Below, one piece after another: positions 8,531 to 16,199 of a stretch of 53,123 bases of DNA (positions are counted from its first letter, which is position 1; each line of letters begins with the position of its first letter). The position numbers and the translations under genes are program-made. The stretch is from Marinifilaceae bacterium (GTDB taxonomy: Bacteria; Bacteroidota; Bacteroidia; Bacteroidales; Marinifilaceae), in NCBI GenBank assembly GCA_016744515.1, contig JADGEF010000004.1:18984-72106 (forward strand). The letters are read 5' to 3'. Below the pieces are notes generated by a model. That model was not told the origin of the DNA. It was given only the letters and a program-made list of their open reading frames with translations, and did not search any database.

Positions 8531-9353
8531 ATTTCTTAGTTAATCCTAAAATTTCTCTTGCCTCTGCTGGAGTAGCGATTTTGCGACCAAACTCATTAGC
8601 CAAACGAACTACTTTCGCTACTAACTGTCCATTCGATTCAGCAACAACACCTCTCGAGATCATGGTATTATCTTCGAAACCTACACGAACATGACCACCA
8701 TCGATGATAGCAGCTGCAGCTAATGGAAACTCGAAACGACCGATACCGGCAACGGTATAAGTTGCATCAGCCGGAATACTACCACGCATGAAAATAAAAT
8801 CGCGAAGTGTACCAGAGATACCTCCGTTTACACCCATCACAAAATCGAAATGCATTGGCGATTTGATAAAACCTTTTTCACCTAGACGCAAAGCCATATC
8901 AATCATCGACTTATCGAAAACCTCAAGTTCAGGCTTAATACCTCGCTCAATCATTTTCTCACCGAAATACTTAATTGTATTCTCTGTGTTTTCGAAAATT
9001 TCGTCACCACCAAAATTTAATGTTCCGCAATCAAGAGTTGCCATTTCTGGGTTCAACTCTGTAGGTTGAAGTCTTTCGTCGTTGGTCATCCCAACTGCAC
9101 CACCTGTAGACGGTTGGATAATAACATCAGGGTATTGAGCATGAATCGCATCCATTACTGTCTTAAAACGATCCTTATCTTGAGTTGGTGTACCATCGTC
9201 CTTACGAACATGAAGGTGAATAATACTAGCACCAGCTCTAATAGCTGATCCAGCTTCGCGAACACATTCTTCGACTGTATATGGAACAGCAGGGTTGTGC
9301 TCTTTTGTTACTTCGGCACCACTAATTGCGGCTGTGATAATTAACTTTTCCAT
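8529..9353 (-). CDS. kce: 3-keto-5-aminohexanoate cleavage enzyme
   Basis: A 274-residue DUF849/BKACE-family TIM-barrel enzyme. It condenses and cleaves 5-amino-3-oxohexanoate with acetyl-CoA to acetoacetate and 3-aminobutyryl-CoA. The metal-binding pair His46 and His48 is in IIHLHVR, the same numbers as in the characterised Kce. The third ligand is probably Glu227 in VRVGFEDN. The stretch SGTLRDFIFMRGSIP and PSTGGAVGMTNDERL also fit the family. BKACE members act on several beta-keto acids, but the surrounding operon fixes the lysine pathway role. Confidence 0.95.
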   Translation of the reverse strand: MEKLIITAAISGAEVTKEHNPAVPYTVEECVREAGSAIRAGASIIHLHVRKDDGTPTQDKDRFKTVMDAIHAQYPDVIIQPSTGGAVGMTNDERLQPTELNPEMATLDCGTLNFGGDEIFENTENTIKYFGEKMIERGIKPELEVFDKSMIDMALRLGEKGFIKSPMHFDFVMGVNGGISGTLRDFIFMRGSIPADATYTVAGIGRFEFPLAAAAIIDGGHVRVGFEDNTMISRGVVAESNGQLVAKVVRLANEFGRKIATPAEAREILGLTKK

Positions 9354-9371
9354 GGTTCAAGTATTTAAAAC

Positions 9372-9432
9372 ATGAGCCAAGAGTGAGAAAAAATAGTTAG
9401 TCGGTATTTTTTAGTCGGCACCCTTGACTCAT
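9372..9432. repeat. Long stem repeat in kal-kce spacer
   Basis: ATGAGCCAAGAGTG (9372-9385) pairs with CACCCTTGACTCAT (9419-9432) at 12 of 14 positions, the two exceptions being wobble-compatible. The loop contains two copies of TAGTCGG. It is a different repeat from those in the other operon spacers. Confidence 0.6.
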
Positions 9433-9449
9433 ATTAATAAGAACAAATA

Positions 9450-9833
9450 TTATTTACGTTGGCTAGCTTTTGGGGTTACACAAGTACCAACTGCACGACA
9501 GGTTACGATAGGCTCTTCAAGCAAATCACAAGCAGAATCAGAAATATCAGTTCTAGGAACGATAACCTTACGTGCTTCGAATTTCATCTTACGGCTTGAG
9601 TTACCTTCTTTAATAATCTCACCTACTGCTTCGATATAATCGCCAGCATATACAGGGGCTAAAAACTCAACACTTTCGTATCCTGCAAACAAACCTTCAT
9701 CGCCATCGCGACGAATCAATAGCTCAGTAGCAACATCACCAAAAAGCTGTAACATTTTAGCACCATCAACAAGGTTTCCACCATAATGAGCATCATGTGA
9801 ACTCATACGTACTCTAATAATTGCTTGTTCCAT
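9450..9833 (-). CDS. kal: 3-aminobutyryl-CoA ammonia-lyase
   Basis: A 127-residue single hotdog-fold protein that eliminates ammonia from L-3-aminobutyryl-CoA to give crotonyl-CoA. The [35 protein letters not shown] segment, starting near residue 13, and the [13 protein letters not shown] strand are typical of Kal. Length is normal for this small family. It lies between atoD and kce in the operon. Crotonyl-CoA would then be reduced to butyryl-CoA by enzymes not in this window. Confidence 0.93.
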   Translation of the reverse strand: MEQAIIRVRMSSHDAHYGGNLVDGAKMLQLFGDVATELLIRRDGDEGLFAGYESVEFLAPVYAGDYIEAVGEIIKEGNSSRKMKFEARKVIVPRTDISDSACDLLEEPIVTCRAVGTCVTPKASQRK

Positions 9834-9925
9834 AATAGTATTGTGTTTGTATATTTTTAGATTTGAGATTTTAATCAGAACCTTCCTAATCCTATATTTA
9901 TAACGATTAATATTTTTCTTGCTAA

Positions 9926-10015
9926 TACTTAGAGTATTTATAAGTTAAAAGTACTTAGAGTCAACACTCAACTTAAGGCACTAATAAATACTCTAGACAC
10001 TTATAAGTACTTTTT
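9926..10015. repeat. Inverted repeats in atoD-kal spacer
   Basis: AGAGTATTTAT (9931-9941) is complementary to ATAAATACTCT (9984-9994), and GTACTTAGAGT and ACTTATAAGTAC units occur between and after them. Related TAGAGTATTTATAAGT units occur again after dapD (37552-37602), so this is a dispersed repeat family. Confidence 0.6.
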
Positions 10016-10016
10016 A

Positions 10017-10667
10017 TTAATTTCTTTGTACAATAAAGTCAACATAGATAGATGGCGTCTTTACTTCTTCAGGCTTGAAAGTTCCAATTTCAACAACATT
10101 CTCTGCTTCAACAATTACAAGATCAGCAGCAGTTGCCATCAATGGATTAAAGTTTTGAGACGTTCCACGGTAAGTTAAATTTCCATAAGTATCACTCATG
10201 CTCGCTCCAATTAAAGAAACATCCGCACGAAGTGGCTTCTCAAGAATAAATTCTTTTCCGTCAACTGTAATAATATCTTTTCCTTCTGCAACCACTGTTC
10301 CTAAACCTGTTGGTGTTAATACACCACCTAAACCAGCACCCCCAGCGCGTACACGCTCAGCTAAAGTTCCCTGAGGACTAAACTCAACAACTAACTCACC
10401 ATTATTCATTTGCTCAATCGAAGCAGAATTTGCTCCAATGTATGAGGTGATTACTTTATCAACTTGCTTATTTGCAATCAACTTACCTAAACCCTTATCG
10501 ACAAATGCTGTATCATTACAAATAATTGTTAAATTTTTAACATTCGACCCAACGATACCATCAACCATTTTGTTGGCAGTCCCAACAGATAAAAAGCCAC
10601 CAATCATGATAGTCATACCATCTTTAATCTTGGCAATAGCCTCTTCAAATGAAATTATCTTGTTCAT
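10017..10667 (-). CDS. atoD: Acetoacetate/butyrate-type CoA-transferase, subunit A
   Basis: A 216-residue alpha subunit of a family I CoA-transferase. The diagnostic GGFLSVGTAN is near residues 23-32, and the glycine-rich GTLAERVRAGGAGLGGVLTPTGLGT follows at mid-length. There is a C-terminal ENVVEIG segment. It pairs with the atoA product at 289-951 and is the first gene of the lysine operon, with an upstream -7-like box. Transfer of CoA between butyryl-CoA and acetoacetate is the expected reaction, giving butyrate and acetoacetyl-CoA. Family certain, substrates inferred. Confidence 0.92.
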   Translation of the reverse strand: MNKIISFEEAIAKIKDGMTIMIGGFLSVGTANKMVDGIVGSNVKNLTIICNDTAFVDKGLGKLIANKQVDKVITSYIGANSASIEQMNNGELVVEFSPQGTLAERVRAGGAGLGGVLTPTGLGTVVAEGKDIITVDGKEFILEKPLRADVSLIGASMSDTYGNLTYRGTSQNFNPLMATAADLVIVEAENVVEIGTFKPEEVKTPSIYVDFIVQRN

Positions 10668-10743
10668 TACAAAATTCGTTTTAAATTAATTGCAAAGCAT
10701 TTCCTAACAATGATTTACACTCAATTAGTATAAAATCACACAA

Positions 10744-10751
10744 CAAATATA
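10744..10751 (-). promoter_or_regulatory. Candidate -7 box for the lysine operon
   Basis: On the minus strand this reads TATATTTG, matching the Bacteroidota TAnnTTTG consensus, 77 bases upstream of the atoD start. I see no clear TTTG -33 element at the right spacing, so confidence is limited. Confidence 0.35.
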
Positions 10752-11606
10752 GACTTATTTCCTTTCCTTAAAAAGCCTTGTTATTCTACCAACCATCCTC
10801 CCTTATTAGGATTAGTTCTAACTTACAGAGATTACCTTGAATGATTCTAAACAGCATCGGAAACCTTTGCGGAATCCGTATTAAAAACAAACTCGATGTT
10901 TATATTTTAACAACTGTATTTATATTACACGGAGATGTGTTTTAAAATCACCACCTTTCACATGCTTAAAAACATGATCAAGTGTGAAAAAAACTTCTAC
11001 AAAACTGAATTTAGACTCTTTCTACACAAAAAAATGATGGTAACTAGCTTATTTAGGATATATGTCAGTCATAGTGAGTAGTCAAATTGTATTAATTGAA
11101 TACATATTCATGGTATCTGTATTAAATTACTTACGAAAATTTCAGAAATCCCGATTTTGAAGTTTCGAACCTAAACTTCTACGTATACCGACCATCCTGT
11201 TTGGTTTCTTATGCTTCCGTTTCGATTACTTAACCTTTCGCTGTGGTCTAGGGATTAAAATTTGGATTTCTGAACCTAAAATTTTAGGTTCTTCAACCCC
11301 TCCGATTCAATACTAAACCTCTTATTTTCGCTTCCTAAGCCTAAGATTTAGCTTCGCTAACCTCAATACTTCGATTATGAAGCAAAGTATTTCGATACAG
11401 AACCGAAATCTTTCTATTAAAAAGCCTATTACCATAAAAATAAACTACGAATCACTAATAATAAAAAGATTTACCTACCTAAAACAGCATAACAGCTTTA
11501 TTTGATAACGATACATGTTGAACTTTTACATTTTTTCACATGGTACTTACAAGTGGTTCGTAATTATTTACCTAAATTCGTTGACATAATTTTAACTTAT
11601 CATCAC
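10752..11606. other. Long gene-poor spacer rich in short palindromes
   Basis: About 850 bases without a credible gene. It contains a 20-bp perfect palindrome GAACCTAAAATTTTAGGTTC (11272-11291). It also has a stem TTTCACA/TGTGAAA (10956-10962 with 10983-10989), a stem GAAGTTT/AAACTTC (11159-11165 with 11173-11179) and a stem AATACTT/AAGTATT (11365-11371 with 11385-11391). The words CCTAA and TTCG recur from about 11150 to 11410. It separates the divergent lysine operon and GT117 gene, so both promoters should lie here, but I cannot assign the GT117 promoter. Confidence 0.6.
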
Positions 11607-14600
11607 ATGTCAAGATTTCAGAAATTCAACACTATAGGAGGCTGCCTCGTTTTTGCAATATCAGCACTTGTTTATCTTCTTACACTTGAACCTTCGGTTA
11701 GTTTCTGGGATTGTGGAGAGTTTATCACAGCGGCCTATAAATTAGAAATTGGACATCCTCCTGGAGCACCAGTATTCATGTTATTGGGACGCTTCTTTTC
11801 ACTTTTTGCTACAGATAAATCACAAGTTGCCTTAATGCTCAATAGCCTTTCGGGCTTAGCCTCTGCCGCAACCATCATGTTCCTTTTTTGGAGCATTACG
11901 CATATGGCTCGCAAGCTGGTTAAACTTGAAACAGAAGCTTACACTTCTATCCAAACATGGAAAATTTTGAGTGCAGGTTTTATTGGAGCAATGGCCTATG
12001 CTTTTTCAGATACATTTTGGTTCTCAGCAGTTGAAGCAGAAGTTTATGCTCTTTCATCTCTATTTACAGCCGTCGTATTTTGGGCTATTTTAAAATGGGA
12101 AAATGAAGCTGATTCTCCTCATTCAAACAGATGGTTAATTCTGATTGCCTACTTAATGGGCTTATCAATTGGGGTTCATCTATTAAATCTACTTGCGATA
12201 CCAGCTATCGTGATCTTATTTTATTTCAAAAAATATCCTGTTACCCGAAAAGGTGTTATCATCGCTCTATCAGCTGCCATCCTCTTTTTGGCTAGCATCA
12301 TGTATGTGATTATTCCGGGCGTTATAAAAATTGGAATATGGTTTGAATTTGCCTTTATAAACGGCTTATCCCTACCCTACAATACAGGCTTATTGTTTTA
12401 TCTAACATTTCTAACCATAGGCTTAATATTAGCTATTCGATACAGCATAAAACATCAGAAAGTTATTTTAAACACCGTTTTAACTGTTATAAGCGTTATC
12501 CTAATTGGCTATTCTTCTTACAGCCTAATCATGATTCGTGCAACAGCAGCCCCAGCGCTCAATCAAAATAATCCTGAAGATGTATTCTCTCTTCTTTCCT
12601 ATTTAAATAGAGAGCAATATGGCTCCAAGCCTTTAATTTATGGGCAATATTTCAACGCCCCAGTGGATGAAGCGAACCCAAGTCGTGTATCTAAAAAGGT
12701 TTATATCAAGAAGAATGGAAAATATGAGCTTTCTTATGAGTTAGAAAAGAATAATTATAGCTCAAGTCATAAAACCCTTTTCCCTCGAATGTACACTAAA
12801 GGCAACTCAGGACGAGCGCCTGTAGAATATGCCAAATGGACAGGGCTCAATCCTAAACAAAAAGAAAAACCAAGCTTTGCACAGAACTTAAACTTCTTCT
12901 TTTCCTATCAAATTAATCACATGTATATTCGATATTTCATGTGGAACTTTGCGGGTAGACAAGATGATAAACAATCCTATGGAGATAAAACAAAAGGCGC
13001 ATGGGTATCAGGTATTCCTTTCATCGATAATCTCAGGCTAGGTGATCAATCGCTGCGTTCTGATGATATGAAAGCAAACAAAGCAAATAACACATACTTC
13101 TTTTTACCTTTAATTCTAGGTCTGATGGGTATGGCTTACCAATTCAAACACAGTAAAAAGGGAAAGAATGACTTCTATGTTATCTTATTACTTTTCCTAT
13201 TTACAGGATTAGCCATTGTTCTGTATTTGAACCAAGCACCGCTGCAACCTCGCGAGCGTGACTATGCCTACGCTGGATCATTCTATGCCTTTGCAATTTG
13301 GATTGGGCTAGGTGTTTTGGCAGCGATAAATGGCTTAGAAAAATATCTGAATCCGAAACTAAGTGTCATTATAGCTTCTTCAGTTTGTTTCCTTGCCGTT
13401 CCTGTTCTATTTGCGCAACAAAATTGGGATGATCATGATAGATCGGATCGTTATTTTGTTCACGATCTGGCATACAATTATCTCAACTCTTGTGCACCTA
13501 ACGCAATTCTATTTACAATGGGTGATAACGACACCTTCCCTCTTTGGTACTTGCAAGAAGTTGAAGGTATCAGAACCGATGTTCGCGTATGTAATCTGAG
13601 TTACCTTTCTACGGATTGGTATATCGACCAGATGAAACGAGATAATTACGACTCCCAAAGCCTTCCTATCTCCATGGAGAAGGAAAAATATTTGATGGGT
13701 AATCGTGATGTAGTCTATATTGTTGACGATCCTCGGTTCGAGGCTTGGGTTAAGAAAAATAAGGGATTGAATTTAAAAGACGCTCTAGAATATGTCCTTT
13801 CCGATAAAGAGAGTACCAAAACAATCTATGGTTACGATCAAGAAATAGATCACATTCCTGCACGAAAATTCAGACTACCTATTGACAAGAATCAAGTTTT
13901 AATTAGCAAAACGGTGTCAGCGAAAGATTCAACTCAAATCGTTGATCAAATGGAATGGGAACTTAGTCAGAATTTCATTGGAAAAGCTGGTTTAGCGTTT
14001 TACGACATGCTATTGACCAACAATTGGAAACGTCCTATCTATTTCGCTCAAACAATACCTGAATCTGGCTATTATGGTCTAAAAGATTATTTCCAATTAG
14101 AAGGTTTAGCTTATCGCTTGCTCCCGATAAAATCTGCTAGTACAGCCAGTAATATTGGGCGTATCGATTCCGATATTCTATTCGATAATATGATGAATAA
14201 ATTCAAGTGGGGAAATATCAATAAAAAAGGAATCTACATTGATGAAGGTATTAAGCGAATGTGTCTTAATTTAAGGAATAATTTCCTTAACCTTTCAAAC
14301 AAGTTAATAGAACAAAACCAAGCTGATAAAGCTATTGAAGTTTTGGATAAAAGTCGAAAATTATTTCCTAACGAAGTCAGTTCTTACGACTATATTGCAT
14401 TGTTAATGGCTGAAAACTATCTAAAACTTGGTCAGACTGAAACAGCTGATAAAATAATGGGGAAGATTCGATTAAGGTTGACTCAAGAACTTAAGTATTA
14501 TAACAGTCTCAAACCAACAAGCCTATCAGACTTTGTAAGGTCTGGCAAAAGAAATGTAGCTCTGCTAGAAGAGATGAAACGCATTGCTGAATTCTACGAC

Positions 14601-14618
14601 AAAAAAAAGTCGAGCTAA
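11607..14618 (+). CDS. DUF2723 / GT117 family multi-spanning membrane glycosyltransferase
   Basis: A large polytopic membrane protein, 1003 residues from the chosen start. The frame is open from 11502, but the upstream 35 residues do not resemble the family, and the N-terminus MSRFQKFNTIGGCLVFAISALVYLLTLEPSVSFWDCGEFI starting at 11607 does. The hallmark FWDCGEF and GHPPGAP motifs are near residues 33-50. About ten hydrophobic segments follow. Conserved RDYAYAGSFYAFAIW and FTMGDNDTFPLWYLQEVEG segments lie in the later part, and the C-terminus is soluble with TPR-like helices. Homologues are related to TMEM260 O-mannosyltransferases. In Bacteroidota it probably transfers a sugar at the periplasmic face; the acceptor is unknown. 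It ends at a strong terminator. Confidence 0.88.
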   Translation: MSRFQKFNTIGGCLVFAISALVYLLTLEPSVSFWDCGEFITAAYKLEIGHPPGAPVFMLLGRFFSLFATDKSQVALMLNSLSGLASAATIMFLFWSITHMARKLVKLETEAYTSIQTWKILSAGFIGAMAYAFSDTFWFSAVEAEVYALSSLFTAVVFWAILKWENEADSPHSNRWLILIAYLMGLSIGVHLLNLLAIPAIVILFYFKKYPVTRKGVIIALSAAILFLASIMYVIIPGVIKIGIWFEFAFINGLSLPYNTGLLFYLTFLTIGLILAIRYSIKHQKVILNTVLTVISVILIGYSSYSLIMIRATAAPALNQNNPEDVFSLLSYLNREQYGSKPLIYGQYFNAPVDEANPSRVSKKVYIKKNGKYELSYELEKNNYSSSHKTLFPRMYTKGNSGRAPVEYAKWTGLNPKQKEKPSFAQNLNFFFSYQINHMYIRYFMWNFAGRQDDKQSYGDKTKGAWVSGIPFIDNLRLGDQSLRSDDMKANKANNTYFFLPLILGLMGMAYQFKHSKKGKNDFYVILLLFLFTGLAIVLYLNQAPLQPRERDYAYAGSFYAFAIWIGLGVLAAINGLEKYLNPKLSVIIASSVCFLAVPVLFAQQNWDDHDRSDRYFVHDLAYNYLNSCAPNAILFTMGDNDTFPLWYLQEVEGIRTDVRVCNLSYLSTDWYIDQMKRDNYDSQSLPISMEKEKYLMGNRDVVYIVDDPRFEAWVKKNKGLNLKDALEYVLSDKESTKTIYGYDQEIDHIPARKFRLPIDKNQVLISKTVSAKDSTQIVDQMEWELSQNFIGKAGLAFYDMLLTNNWKRPIYFAQTIPESGYYGLKDYFQLEGLAYRLLPIKSASTASNIGRIDSDILFDNMMNKFKWGNINKKGIYIDEGIKRMCLNLRNNFLNLSNKLIEQNQADKAIEVLDKSRKLFPNEVSSYDYIALLMAENYLKLGQTETADKIMGKIRLRLTQELKYYNSLKPTSLSDFVRSGKRNVALLEEMKRIAEFYDKKKSS

Positions 14619-14624
14619 ATCAAT

Positions 14625-14664
14625 AAAAGAATGTCGGGATCATTCAGAATCCCGACATTCTTTT
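14625..14664. terminator. Bidirectional intrinsic terminator
   Basis: AAAAGAATGTCGGGAT (14625-14640) is the exact complement of ATCCCGACATTCTTTT (14649-14664), with an 8-base loop and T/A runs on either side. It lies between the convergent GT117 and tolC-like genes and can serve both. Confidence 0.93.
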
Positions 14665-14666
14665 TT

Positions 14667-16013
14667 TTAGATCTGATCTAACTCACCAATAGCTTTCAAA
14701 TAAACTGAATATTTCTGCTGACAAGCAATTTTAGCATCAATATAACTACTGTATGACGATTGCCACGAAACCTGCGCATCGAGCACTTGAGTTACCGAAG
14801 CAACTCCAACAGAAAAATTATTTCTAGTGATTTCCAGATTCTCTTCAGCTTGTTCCAGTGAGGTTTCAGTAAAGCTCATTTTCGAAATGGCTACCTTTAG
14901 TGCATATAAGGATTGTTGCACATCAAGAGCAATCAAATCTCTGTTCTTTTCCAATTCATTAACAGCCTGCTGACACTTAATTTTACTACGCTTTACAGCC
15001 TGTCTTTTTTCTCCCCAATGAAAGACTGGAACGGATAATTTTGCAGAAGCATTCCATGAAGTCTCTGCCTCATCAACGCCAAAATGATTTGGATTACCAT
15101 AGTAGCTATTCACGCCAACATTTAGGCTGGGCAATTGATCAGCACGTGTCATTTTAACTCCAAGTTTACCCATATCAACAGCCAGTTGACTCATTTTTAA
15201 TTCTGGTCGTTGAGCCAAGGCCTTTTTGTGAGCAATTTCGAAATCAGGAAGTGTCGCTTTATTTACCATAGAATCCTTTAACAGAACTTTCTGCCAAAGA
15301 GGAAAACCAATTAATCGACAAAGAGACATATTGGCTAAATCAACACCATTTTCGGCTTCAATATTGGCCAACTTCACATGATTCAAATTCACTTGAGCCT
15401 GTAAAACGTTATTCTTTGTGGCTAAACCAACCTCGTATCGATTATTAATATCCTTTTTAAACTCTTCAAGAAACATGATACTCTCTAAAGTCAAAATCAC
15501 CTTTTCTTTTAATGAAACAATAGTCCAATAGGTATCATCAGTCTCCAATAAGAGGTTCGATTTTTCCACACGAAGGTTCATTTTTGAAAGGTCAATATTC
15601 TTTTGACTAAGCTTATTCAAGTTTCTCAATTTCCCTCCCATATAAATAGGCTGAATCAAAGATAAATTTAGCTTATACAAGTTCTCTGGAGCTTCGTAAA
15701 GCGTTCCTCCTGGGAAAAGAACACCACTAGGGTTTCCAGCCATATTGGGTAGCTGAAAAGCAGGCATCTTCATCACCTGAGGATCTCCTAGGCGAGTTAA
15801 ACTAGCCGAAAAATCAAATTTAGGTAGCTGATTAGTTTTAGATGATTTTAGATGACTTTCATAAATCGCAACAGTTAAGGCTGCATTTTGAACATTCTGG
15901 TTGTGTTCTATTGCCAACTCTCTACACTTCTTTAAACTCAATACTTCTTGTGAAACAGAGGCGTTTGAAAAGCAGACAAAAGCAATAAACACTAGTAATA
16001 TTTTATATCGCAT
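14667..16013 (-). CDS. TolC-family outer membrane efflux protein
   Basis: A 448-residue outer-membrane channel component. It has a signal peptide (MRYKILLVFIAFVCFSNASVSQ) and then two repeated helical-hairpin OEP domains: LSLKKCRELAIEHNQNVQNA at the start of the first, and LAQRPELKMSQLAVDMGKLGVKMTRADQLPSL opening the second, each with the family pattern of Leu/Ala-rich coiled helices. Length is normal. It follows the RND pump gene on the same strand after a 186-base spacer filled by a palindromic repeat, so it may be co-transcribed with the pump or have its own promoter. It would complete a tripartite efflux system with the two upstream genes. Confidence 0.92.
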   Translation of the reverse strand: MRYKILLVFIAFVCFSNASVSQEVLSLKKCRELAIEHNQNVQNAALTVAIYESHLKSSKTNQLPKFDFSASLTRLGDPQVMKMPAFQLPNMAGNPSGVLFPGGTLYEAPENLYKLNLSLIQPIYMGGKLRNLNKLSQKNIDLSKMNLRVEKSNLLLETDDTYWTIVSLKEKVILTLESIMFLEEFKKDINNRYEVGLATKNNVLQAQVNLNHVKLANIEAENGVDLANMSLCRLIGFPLWQKVLLKDSMVNKATLPDFEIAHKKALAQRPELKMSQLAVDMGKLGVKMTRADQLPSLNVGVNSYYGNPNHFGVDEAETSWNASAKLSVPVFHWGEKRQAVKRSKIKCQQAVNELEKNRDLIALDVQQSLYALKVAISKMSFTETSLEQAEENLEITRNNFSVGVASVTQVLDAQVSWQSSYSSYIDAKIACQQKYSVYLKAIGELDQI

Positions 16014-16048
16014 TGTATTATTTTTAAAAAATTTTAAAGGGTCTTATA

Positions 16049-16188
16049 GTTTCCCCTTCTTCCTTTTAAGGAGGGGTGGATTGCTTCTGTTTTAGAAGCA
16101 AGACGAGGTGGTTAAAAAAAACGACCACTCAAACCACCTCCCCCTCGTACCTCGGGTACTCCTCCTTTTTAAGGAGGAGAAACAGGAG
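16049..16188. repeat. Compound palindromic element, possible MITE
   Basis: A 140-base element made of nested stems: GCTTCT/AGAAGC (16083-16099), GAGGTGGTT/AACCACCTC (16105-16113 with 16132-16140) and CTCCTCCTT/AAGGAGGAG (16159-16167 with 16171-16179). The left end GTTTCCCCTTC resembles the reverse complement of the right part (GTTTCTCCTCC). The hexamer CTTATA stands directly on both sides (16043-16048 and 16189-16194), possibly a target duplication. It occupies the spacer between the RND and TolC genes. Confidence 0.6.
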
Positions 16189-16199
16189 CTTATATCGTA

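Noticed and set aside
11502-11606. Longer N-terminus for the GT117 protein
   Set aside because: The extra 35 residues do not fit the family start, which begins well at the ATG at 11607.
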